Source of the DNA: Methanocella sp.
Lineage (GTDB): Archaea > Halobacteriota > Methanocellia > Methanocellales > Methanocellaceae
DNA: 24,558 bases
Direction: 5' to 3'
Assembly (NCBI RefSeq): GCF_035506375.1
Contig: NZ_DATJPM010000044.1
Location: forward strand, 1 to 24,558
Part shown: piece after piece, positions 14,107 through 20,285 of the stretch
How positions within the stretch are numbered: position 1 is the stretch's first letter
Layout of the letters: each line of letters begins with the position of its first letter
Notes under the pieces: generated by a model
What the model was told of the DNA's origin: nothing
The model's input: only the letters and a program-made list of their open reading frames with translations
The model's database searches: none
Translations under genes and position numbers: made by a program

Positions 14107-15096
14107 ATGCATTTTTCCTGCGAGCGATGCGGAAAGTCGTACCCGCTGAAGGGCCTTGCCTATAAATGCGACTGCGGCGGCCTCTTTACGCTGAGAAAGA
14201 TCGGGAAGGAGAAGGTTGACTTACCCGTATCGCTGGGAGAGGCGACCACGCCCCTGCTGAAGAAGGAGATCTACGGCGCCCGCGTCTATTTCAAGATGGA
14301 CCATATGATGCCCACGGGCTCCTTCAAGGACCGGGGCTCCGTCGTGCTCGCCAACATGCTAAAAGAGCTGGGCATCGAAGAGGTCGTAGAGGACTCTTCC
14401 GGCAATGCGGGCGCGTCCATCGCCGCATATTGCTCTGCGGCGGGCATTAAGAGCCACATATATGTGCCCGAAGGGACCCCGCAGGCGAAGCTTAAGCAGA
14501 TCGCCGCCTACGGCGCGGACATCGTAAAGGTGCCCGGGCCGAGGGAGAATGCATCAAAGGCCGCGCAGGAAGCGGCGAAAAAAACGTACTACGCGTCTCA
14601 CGTATATAATCCGCTGTTTTTCGAGGGCACGAAGTCCATGGCCTACGAGATCTACGTTCAGATAGGCTTCCCGGATATCATATTCGTGCCCGCGGGCAAC
14701 GGCAGCCTGCTCCTGGGCGCCTATATCGGCTTTAAGGAGCTAGGTTTTCTCCCCCGGCTAATCGCCGTGCAGAGCGAGAACTGCTGCCCGCTGTACAGCA
14801 AATTCTACGACCTGCCGGCAGCGGAGCCGAAGCCGACAATTGCGGAGGGCATCGCCATCGCGGAGCCGCCTCGCCTGGACGAGATGGCCGCCGCCGTTAG
14901 GGAAAGCGGCGGGAGCGTCATGACGATCTCGGACGACGAGATACGGGCTGCCGGCGAGATGCTCGGGCACATGGGCATCTACGTCGAAGACACCTCTGCC
15001 GTGGTCGTGGCCGCCGCCAGGCGGCACTTCAAGAGCGGCATCAACAACATGCGGAAGGTCGTGCTCCCGCTGACGGGATCGGGGCTGAAGCAGTAG
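14107..15096 (+). CDS. thrC: Threonine synthase family, PLP-dependent enzyme
   Basis: Threonine synthase converts O-phosphohomoserine to threonine with PLP. The 329-residue protein begins with a zinc-ribbon-like C5/C8 and C21/C23 (CERCGKSYPL, CDCGG), as in archaeal ThrC. The PLP lysine is K74 in GSFKDRG. DSSGNAGASIAA is the substrate/cofactor loop and PAGNGSLLLG the phosphate-binding loop. GEATTPLLKK matches the family GE-x-TPL motif. It is somewhat shorter than most threonine synthases, so a paralogue with another substrate is possible. An AT-rich box (AAATTTTAAG, about 14073-14082) sits about 25-30 bases before the ATG with no clear ribosome-binding site, consistent with a short leader. It converges on the redox operon, ending 4 bases from it. 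Confidence 0.85.
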   Translation: MHFSCERCGKSYPLKGLAYKCDCGGLFTLRKIGKEKVDLPVSLGEATTPLLKKEIYGARVYFKMDHMMPTGSFKDRGSVVLANMLKELGIEEVVEDSSGNAGASIAAYCSAAGIKSHIYVPEGTPQAKLKQIAAYGADIVKVPGPRENASKAAQEAAKKTYYASHVYNPLFFEGTKSMAYEIYVQIGFPDIIFVPAGNGSLLLGAYIGFKELGFLPRLIAVQSENCCPLYSKFYDLPAAEPKPTIAEGIAIAEPPRLDEMAAAVRESGGSVMTISDDEIRAAGEMLGHMGIYVEDTSAVVVAAARRHFKSGINNMRKVVLPLTGSGLKQ

Positions 15097-15100
15097 CCCG

Positions 15101-15487
15101 CTACAGGTCGACTTTGATCTTGTCCCCGTCGACAATGGCCCTGTAAGTCTTCACATCGCAGATCGAGACGTGTTTTATTAATTCTTCGATCCAGCCGCCG
15201 ACGTTATCGACGACCGCGCCCTTTTGCGGTATGGGCGGCAGGTAGTGCGGCACCATCGGGCTCAAGGCCTTTCCGGTCCGCACGTCGAACGACACGCTGT
15301 GCATCCCGCAGGTCAGGATGTAGCCATCCAGCGTGCCCATGTTCAGGGGGGCGTTCATATGGCCGCACCGGCGGTCGACGACATAGTATTCGCCGTTCAC
15401 GTTACAGAGGCAAAACTCCTTATCCCCCGCCTTCACGTACATCATGCCTCCAGGGAGTAGGTCGCCTTTTTTCGCGATCTCGATCAC
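15101..15487 (-). CDS. Rieske [2Fe-2S] ferredoxin-like protein with C-terminal insertion (fourth gene of redox operon)
   Basis: A soluble 128-residue electron carrier with the Rieske ligands C41-x-H43 (RRCGHMNAPL) and C60-x2-H63 (LTCGMHS). There is no membrane anchor. Compared with a minimal Rieske ferredoxin, about 35 residues are inserted (about 80-115, including GGWIEELIKHVSICDV) before the last strand pair, adding a helix and one Cys (C110). The start is GTG, whose GTGA overlaps the stop of the FTR-like gene by 4 bases, so translation is coupled. It is the last gene of the operon. Likely role: one-electron transfer to or from the thiol enzymes encoded upstream, inferred from context. Confidence 0.88.
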   Translation of the reverse strand: MIEIAKKGDLLPGGMMYVKAGDKEFCLCNVNGEYYVVDRRCGHMNAPLNMGTLDGYILTCGMHSVSFDVRTGKALSPMVPHYLPPIPQKGAVVDNVGGWIEELIKHVSICDVKTYRAIVDGDKIKVDL

Positions 15488-15828
15488 TTTTCCGCCTCCA
15501 GCTCAGACAACGGTATCTGTTTTAAATTGTTCGGATCGATGACGTCTTTATGGACATAGAGGCCGCACCAGCAGCGCTTCATGGCGTCGAAATGTTTCCT
15601 GTGAAAGGGTATACATGGACAAACGATCTTCATGTCCTCCTGGCGATTGTGGAGAATGGCCTGGCAGGGACAGTACGGGATCCCCCACTTATCCTCGAGC
15701 TTGACCTCCTGCTCGAGCAGAAAGTCCTCCATATCCTTGTCCGGGGTGAACTTATAGCCCAGCTTATCCACGATGGGCGCGAAGAAATGCCTCAAAGCGT
15801 TTTTCCTCGCCTCAAGATCGGCAGTCAT
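15484..15828 (-). CDS. Ferredoxin:thioredoxin reductase catalytic subunit-like protein (third gene of redox operon)
   Basis: FTR catalytic subunits use a [4Fe-4S] cluster next to a disulfide to turn one-electron donors into dithiol reductant. The 114-residue protein has the three Cys pairs of the family: C53-P-C55, C70-P-C72 and C86-W-C88. By comparison with plant/cyanobacterial FTR, C53, C70, C72 and C86 would hold the cluster and C55/C88 would form the active disulfide. The spacings are 14 and 13 residues, against the classic 16 and 8. The usual CHC is CWC here, so the active-site His is replaced by Trp. No FTR variable subunit is encoded in the window. It overlaps the gene before and the gene after by 4 bases each. 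Confidence 0.88.
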   Translation of the reverse strand: MTADLEARKNALRHFFAPIVDKLGYKFTPDKDMEDFLLEQEVKLEDKWGIPYCPCQAILHNRQEDMKIVCPCIPFHRKHFDAMKRCWCGLYVHKDVIDPNNLKQIPLSELEAEK

Positions 15829-16082
15829 TGGCCCGACTCCTTCAGTATCTGCTCGTACTGTTCGGGGTTATAGCCCTGGACGACCTTATCACCGATGACC
15901 ACATACGGGAAAGAGATGTGACTGGTATGCTTCCGCATATCGGCGACGATGCGGTCCTGCTCGGCATTATCGGCTAAGTCGTAGTCGATAAAGTCGAAGG
16001 ATATGTTCCGGTCCCTGAAGAACTGCTTTGTCTTACGGCACCAGGGGCACGTGCTGAGCGTATACATGGATACTTTGGGCAT
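15825..16082 (-). CDS. Glutaredoxin-like thiol redox protein (second gene of redox operon)
   Basis: An 85-residue single-domain thioredoxin-fold protein. The redox motif is C12-P-W-C15 (TLSTCPWCRKTK) and the cis-Pro strand is ISFPYVVIGDKVVQGY. Length and motif match glutaredoxin/NrdH-type proteins. Methanogens generally lack glutathione, so reduction by the adjacent FTR-like enzyme is more plausible than by glutathione; that link is inferred. The ATG shares one base with the TAA of the upstream Rieske gene (TAATG), and the stop overlaps the next start (ATGA). Confidence 0.92.
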   Translation of the reverse strand: MPKVSMYTLSTCPWCRKTKQFFRDRNISFDFIDYDLADNAEQDRIVADMRKHTSHISFPYVVIGDKVVQGYNPEQYEQILKESGQ

Positions 16083-16420
16083 TAATCCGGGCCTCCAACG
16101 TTGATAAAGATACTGCCATCATCGATCCGGGACTCATAGACGGGCAGCCGGATCTCAGGGGCATTAAAGAACTGGCCCGTCCGGATATCGTAGAGCCAGT
16201 CGTGGCACGGGCACTTGAGCATGAAGCCGAAGAGCGTGCCTCCCGACAGCGCACAGGCCATGTGGGCACACTTGTTGGAGATAGCGTAGATCCGCCCCTC
16301 CTTTTTAATGAGGAGCACCGGCAGGCCTTTCGGGTATGCGACGCCCATGCCGTTCTCCTTGAGCTTTTTTTCTTCCATGGCGAAGACCCATTGGGGGCCA
16401 TGCTGTTGAGAAATGACCAT
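16082..16420 (-). CDS. Rieske [2Fe-2S] ferredoxin-like protein (first gene of redox operon)
   Basis: A compact 112-residue soluble Rieske protein. The ligands are C51-A-H53 and C70-P-C-H73 (NKCAHMACAL and KCPCHDW), in the ring-hydroxylating-dioxygenase-ferredoxin style. The frame extends upstream to an ATG at 16462, but the TATA-like box at about 16437-16447 lies inside that extension. The start at 16420 (MVISQQHGPQWVF) is therefore preferred, giving a leaderless mRNA. C56 and C71 are extra Cys near the cluster that could form the Rieske disulfide seen in high-potential members. It opens the four-gene operon and probably supplies electrons to it, by inference. Confidence 0.88.
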   Translation of the reverse strand: MVISQQHGPQWVFAMEEKKLKENGMGVAYPKGLPVLLIKKEGRIYAISNKCAHMACALSGGTLFGFMLKCPCHDWLYDIRTGQFFNAPEIRLPVYESRIDDGSIFINVGGPD

Positions 16421-16436
16421 AATCTTTATTTTATCT

Positions 16437-16447
16437 TTTATATTTAT
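16437..16447 (-). promoter_or_regulatory. TATA-like box of the redox operon
   Basis: On the reverse strand the box reads TAAATATAAAA, about 22 bases before the ATG at 16420. It places transcription start at about that ATG and rules against the longer start at 16462. No other promoter-like sequence appears inside the operon, whose genes all overlap. Confidence 0.55.
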
Positions 16448-16505
16448 GTAGTTGTCGTGCACCGTAACCTATAATCTGTCTCATGCGCTTCTATCTGGCG
16501 AAAGT

Positions 16506-17081
16506 ATGACGTTCCATGAGCCGTCTCAGGCAGAAGTTGCCCTGACCAGATTTTTTATGACGTTCATCCAGGGGCCCTTTTATAAAAAATATGTGGCAGA
16601 TATGGAATTGAAAGGCGACGAGAGCGTGCTCGAGTTCGGCCCGGGCTCGGGAAAGATGTCCAGATATCTTGCGGAGTCTTTGCCGGACGGGCGTCTGACC
16701 ATCGTTGACCTGTCGAAAGCGTGGCTCGGCCTGATACGAAAAAAGTTGATGAAATACCCGAACGTGGACCTTAAGCAGGGAAAGATCATGGACCTGCCCA
16801 TCGCCGATGGCTCCTATGATGTGGTGGTCGCCAGCTTCGTGATCCACGACGTCGACGAGGACGAGAGGCAGAGGGTCGTCGATACACTGGCCGGGAAGCT
16901 GAAGAGTGGCGGGAGGATGTTCGTCCGGGACCCGGAAGTGAGTGGCCGTAACGGGCACGGCATCACGGGCGCAGACCTGCGCAGCGTCATGCGAAATAGC
17001 GGCCTGAACGAGCTGTCCTTTAAAAGGTTAAAGCCATTCTACATGGGCCCGATGAACGAGGGCGTATACATCAAAGAATAG
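16506..17081 (+). CDS. Class I SAM-dependent methyltransferase
   Basis: The 191-residue protein has motif I VLEFGPGSGKMSRYL (about 40-54), an acidic residue after the second strand (LTIVDLSK), and the SYDVVVASFVIHDV strand with HDVD. The C-terminal beta hairpin reads GRMFVRDPEV. It is of the small-molecule (UbiE/COQ5-like) methyltransferase type; the substrate is unknown. The frame is open from 16452, but ATG 16506 is preferred because CTATAATC at about 16469-16476 is a TATA-like box and the protein then starts MTFHEPSQAE. It diverges from the redox operon. Its stop is 1 base from the end of the convergent acetyltransferase gene. Confidence 0.85.
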   Translation: MTFHEPSQAEVALTRFFMTFIQGPFYKKYVADMELKGDESVLEFGPGSGKMSRYLAESLPDGRLTIVDLSKAWLGLIRKKLMKYPNVDLKQGKIMDLPIADGSYDVVVASFVIHDVDEDERQRVVDTLAGKLKSGGRMFVRDPEVSGRNGHGITGADLRSVMRNSGLNELSFKRLKPFYMGPMNEGVYIKE

Positions 17082-17082
17082 G

Positions 17083-17625
17083 CTATTTTTTCGCGAGAAG
17101 CCACTTTTCTCTCGGTATGGCATACCGGATCGTGCCGTTCTCGAACCCTTTGCCCCGGTACTCGAAGCCGCACTTCTCCAGGAGCCTAATGGAGCCTTTG
17201 TTACCGGCGTGGGTCTCGGCGACGATGAGCTGGACGCCAGGCTTCGAGAAGGCCCAGTTCACTAACGCGTTGACGGCCTCGGTGCCATACCCCTGATGCT
17301 GGTAGCGGTCCAGCACCGAATAGCCGATCATGAGCTGGCCATTGAAGGGCGCGCCGGTGAAGCCGCCCGAACCGATGAGCGTGCGCGTATCGTCCTCGAC
17401 GAGTATCCAGTACCAGTTGAGCCAGCCCGTGAGGCCGGGATGCCTCTCGAGCCGTATCAGGAACTCTTCGACCGCGTCCTTCCAGATCTCGGGCGGCCAA
17501 CCCTCGATGACCTTCGCCTCGAGGGCCGCGGCGAGGGCTTCGCTGCCTTCCATCTCGGCCTTGAGAATTTCGGGCGTGCCCGGAATGAGCTCCATGTGAG
17601 CGGTACGTATTCTTTGCTCCGACAT
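17083..17625 (-). CDS. GNAT-family N-acetyltransferase (RimJ/RimL type)
   Basis: A 180-residue acyl-CoA transferase. The acetyl-CoA loop motif is QHQGYGTEA (R/Q-x-x-G-x-G/A), preceded by the strand MIGYSVLDRYQ. It is followed by VETHAGNKGSIRLLEKCGF, the C-terminal GNAT block of the RimJ/RimL subgroup. The opening MSEQRIRTAHMELIPGTPEI matches that subgroup. The ATG at 17625 is chosen; an upstream in-frame start at 17676 would add a 17-residue piece that overlaps likely promoter sequence. Substrate unknown (protein N-terminus, amino acid or small molecule). Confidence 0.87.
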   Translation of the reverse strand: MSEQRIRTAHMELIPGTPEILKAEMEGSEALAAALEAKVIEGWPPEIWKDAVEEFLIRLERHPGLTGWLNWYWILVEDDTRTLIGSGGFTGAPFNGQLMIGYSVLDRYQHQGYGTEAVNALVNWAFSKPGVQLIVAETHAGNKGSIRLLEKCGFEYRGKGFENGTIRYAIPREKWLLAKK

Positions 17626-17687
17626 AGCTTCTGTAGTATATGGTTTTTTAACATTAAATGCGTTTTTATCATGCACTAAAATGCTGT

Positions 17688-17765
17688 TTTAATATGCCGT
17701 TTAAGTGCTCGGAGTGTATGAAGGCACTATTTTTCACCATAGAGGCGCTTTTAAAAAATAGTGCC
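17688..17765. repeat. Shortened copy of the palindromic element seen at 23986-24364
   Basis: The stretch starting AATGCTGTTTTAATATGCC and running through GGCACTATTTTTCACCA resembles both arms of the large palindrome near the end of the window (compare TATGCTGTGTTGAAT, GGCACTATTTTCACCAC). Inside it GGCACTATTTTT (17723-17734) and AAAAATAGTGCC (17754-17765) form a perfect 12-bp inverted repeat with a 19-base loop. It looks like a reduced or internally deleted form of the same element. It lies in the 17677-17913 spacer between the acetyltransferase and glmS. Confidence 0.55.
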
Positions 17766-17816
17766 CTTCGTCCAATATAAAACTTAAAATACAGGAGCAA
17801 TACAACACAACAATAC

Positions 17817-17841
17817 AAAAAGTGGGCAGTCGAGACTGCCC
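17817..17841 (-). terminator. Terminator-like hairpin downstream of glmS
   Basis: GGGCAGT (17824-17830) and ACTGCCC (17835-17841) form a perfect 7-bp GC-rich stem with a 4-base loop. Read in the glmS direction, the stem is followed by ACTTTTTG. It lies about 70 bases past the glmS stop codon and fits an end-of-transcript signal. Confidence 0.6.
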
Positions 17842-17913
17842 TATCATTGAAATCGCTATAAAAATGTGAAACTCTTCAAGGATCACCTCCGTCTTATTTT
17901 TTATGTGAATTGA

Positions 17914-19740
17914 TCATTCTACGGTAACCGATTTCGCAAGGTTACGGGGCTTATCGATGGGACAGCCGCGGTACAGGGCGGTATAGTAGGAGAGAAGCTG
18001 CAATACGACCGACGACAGAATGGGCGAGGTGAACTCACAGGCATCGGGCACCTTAATGACGAGCTTTGTGAGCTGGTCGATGCTATTATCGCTCTCGCTG
18101 GCGATGGCGACCACCATGGCGTCCCGGGCCATGATCTCCTTGATATTGCTGATGGTCTTATCGTAAGTCGGCGAGCGGGTCGCGATGGCGACGACGGGCA
18201 CCTGCGTCGTGATCAGCGCGATGGGCCCATGCTTGAGCTCGCCGGCCGCGAACCCTTCCGAGAACACATAGGCGATCTCCTTGATCTTGAGCGAGCCCTC
18301 CAGGGCCACCGGGTAGTTCATGTTGCGCCCGATAAAGAAGAACGAGCCGGAGCTCGCGAAGAGCCGGGACATCTCGTTTATGTACGACTCCTGCTCCAGC
18401 ACCTGCTGGACCTTCTGGGGGACACTCTTTAGCGAGACGATCATCTGCTTCAAATCCTGAGGGGATAAGCTGTCACGCTGCTTGCTCAGATAGAGGGCCA
18501 GCATATAGAGGACCATGACCTGGGAGGTGAAGGTCTTCGTCGCCGCGACGCCGATCTCCGGCCCCGCATGCATGTAGATCGTGCTCGATGCCTCGCGGGT
18601 GATGGTGCTGCCAAACACATTTGTGATCGCGATGACGTGGATGCCCTTCTGGACGGCGTCCTTCACGGCGGCAATGGTGTCGGCGGTCTCGCCGGACTGC
18701 GATATTGCGATGATGAGCGTGTCCTGGGTGAGGAGGCGGGACGCGTACCGGAACTCGGAGCCGATCTCGACGCTCACCGGCAGGTCGGTTAACCGCTCGA
18801 TGGCATATTTACCGAGCAGGCCGGCATGGTAGGACGTGCCGCATGCCACGACGATGACCCGCCGGAACCTGGCGATCTGATCCGTGGTGAGGTTAAGCTC
18901 GGAGAGGTCAATGGTGCCCTTCAGCGCGTCTATGCGCGCGATCATAGCATCATTCAGGGATTTCGGCTGCTCGTGGATCTCCTTGAGCATATAGTGGGCG
19001 TACCCGCAGACGCCCGATTCCTCCGTGTTCCACTCGAGCGTCTGTATCGGGCGCACGACACGGATGCCGTTGAAGTCGCAGACGTAGACTCCGGCTTTGG
19101 TGATGACGGCGGCGTCGCCGTCCTTCAGGTAGAGGACCTTTTTCGTATATTTCGCGAAGGCCGTGGCATCGGAGGCGACGAAGTACTGGCCTTCGCCGAT
19201 GCCCAGGACGAGCGGACTATCCTTCTTTACGGCAAAGAGCTTATCGGGCTCGTCCTCGTTCACGATCAACAGGGCAAAAGAGCCTGCGAGCTGGCGCACG
19301 GTCTCCAGTATGGCGGTCAGCGTGTCGCCCTTATAGTACTCCTCGATGAGGTGGGCGATGACTTCGGTGTCCGTCTCCGATACGAACAGGTGGCCGTTTT
19401 GGATGAGTCTCTCTTTTAACTCCTGATAATTTTCGATGATGCCGTTGTGCGCTACGGCGATGCGGTGGGTACAGTCCTGGTGCGGGTGGGCGTTCGCGTC
19501 GGATGGCTTCCCGTGGGTCGCCCAGCGCGTGTGGCCGATGCCGGCACAGGCATAAATGGACGAGGGCACGATCTCCTTGAGCTTCGATATCATCTCGGTG
19601 GTCTTGATGACCTTCATGTCGTCGGGGCAGGCCAGCGCCAGCCCGGCGGAATCATAGCCGCGATATTCGAGCATGCTGAGAGAATCGATGAGCATATCCC
19701 GTGTATTGCCGTTACCAACGTATCCTACGATGCCGCACAT
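17914..19740 (-). CDS. glmS: Glutamine--fructose-6-phosphate aminotransferase (isomerizing)
   Basis: GlmS makes glucosamine-6-phosphate from fructose-6-phosphate and glutamine, the entry to UDP-GlcNAc and related surface sugars. The 608-residue protein starts MCGIVGYVGN, with Cys2 (Cys1 after Met removal) as the glutaminase nucleophile. HTRWATHG, AHNGIIEN and SETDTEVIAHL are glutaminase signatures. Two SIS sugar-isomerase domains follow (ACGTSYHAGL, AISQSGETADT, then GRNMNYPVALEGSLKIKEI), and the end is PRNLAKSVTVE. The frame is open to 19833, but the start at 19740 is fixed by the N-terminal Cys. A TATA-like CTATACAC lies near 19765-19772. A terminator-like hairpin follows the gene. Length is standard. 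Confidence 0.97.
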   Translation of the reverse strand: MCGIVGYVGNGNTRDMLIDSLSMLEYRGYDSAGLALACPDDMKVIKTTEMISKLKEIVPSSIYACAGIGHTRWATHGKPSDANAHPHQDCTHRIAVAHNGIIENYQELKERLIQNGHLFVSETDTEVIAHLIEEYYKGDTLTAILETVRQLAGSFALLIVNEDEPDKLFAVKKDSPLVLGIGEGQYFVASDATAFAKYTKKVLYLKDGDAAVITKAGVYVCDFNGIRVVRPIQTLEWNTEESGVCGYAHYMLKEIHEQPKSLNDAMIARIDALKGTIDLSELNLTTDQIARFRRVIVVACGTSYHAGLLGKYAIERLTDLPVSVEIGSEFRYASRLLTQDTLIIAISQSGETADTIAAVKDAVQKGIHVIAITNVFGSTITREASSTIYMHAGPEIGVAATKTFTSQVMVLYMLALYLSKQRDSLSPQDLKQMIVSLKSVPQKVQQVLEQESYINEMSRLFASSGSFFFIGRNMNYPVALEGSLKIKEIAYVFSEGFAAGELKHGPIALITTQVPVVAIATRSPTYDKTISNIKEIMARDAMVVAIASESDNSIDQLTKLVIKVPDACEFTSPILSSVVLQLLSYYTALYRGCPIDKPRNLAKSVTVE

Positions 19741-19966
19741 AATAATCCAACCTTGTCGATAAGTGTATAGCGTACGGCCGGCGGGCAGAGGCTTGAGATA
19801 ATAACGTTTAATCCACTCGTACTTATATGCCAAACCGTAAGCGTTCTATAGTTCTGTTTCTAATGGGTATATTATTATGCGTATGATTATATTAAATACT
19901 ATAAATAAGATTGATAATAATTTAATTTAGGTTATTTTTTAGCGGATTAAAGACCAGGAGGTTGCT

Positions 19967-20020
19967 ATGGTATCATGGCCGCATTATGCCTGCGATAGGC
20001 TTTTTATGGTGTTTCAATGA
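19967..20020 (+). CDS. Possible 17-residue small ORF or leader peptide with strong ribosome-binding site
   Basis: AGGAGGT stands 4 bases before an ATG opening MVSWPHYACDRLFMVFQ and a TGA. It is the best Shine-Dalgarno match in the window, and AT-rich TATA-like sequence (AATTTAATTTAGG, about 19918-19930) lies upstream. After the TGA the same frame continues to a second short ORF at 20039. It might be a real small protein, a leader peptide or chance. Apart from these two ORFs I see no gene in the 19741-20285 spacer. Confidence 0.25.
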   Translation: MVSWPHYACDRLFMVFQ

Positions 20021-20038
20021 TATTTCCCGTGTGTCGGG

Positions 20039-20131
20039 ATGCCGGAAGAAAAAGATGTAAATAAGAATATCTATACTGCCAGGAAGCCAAACAAGGAACA
20101 GGATATTTACGAGGGTAAGTTGCAAAGATAA
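20039..20131 (+). CDS. Possible 30-residue small ORF, hydrophilic
   Basis: An ATG opens MPEEKDVNKNIYTARKPN, continuing KEQDIYEGKLQR to a TAA. It is in the same frame as the 17-residue ORF upstream, separated by one TGA. The product is charged and without hydrophobic segments, unlike a random AT-rich reading. No clear ribosome-binding site stands before this ATG. It is offered as a candidate only; the pair could also be a decayed gene. Confidence 0.22.
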   Translation: MPEEKDVNKNIYTARKPNKEQDIYEGKLQR

Positions 20132-20285
20132 AAAAACGAATAAGGAATAATCACTGAACTACTGAAATCCCTAAACACCATCAAATCCCGAACTTCCTAA
20201 TACTCCGGGCATGGCTTGAACGCCCGATTCAACCGGAGGGACCAGCGGTTAATGGAAAATAGCCTAAGACAGGGGGAGCTTAAAT

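Noticed and set aside
20018..20020. In-frame TGA between the two small ORFs read as selenocysteine.
   Set aside because: No selenoprotein family resemblance and no recognisable SECIS-like hairpin. A stop in a short AT-rich stretch is expected by chance.
20195..20260. Possible tRNA-like segment around GATTCAACCGGAGGGACCA.
   Set aside because: The T-loop, anticodon arm and acceptor pairing cannot be completed on either strand.
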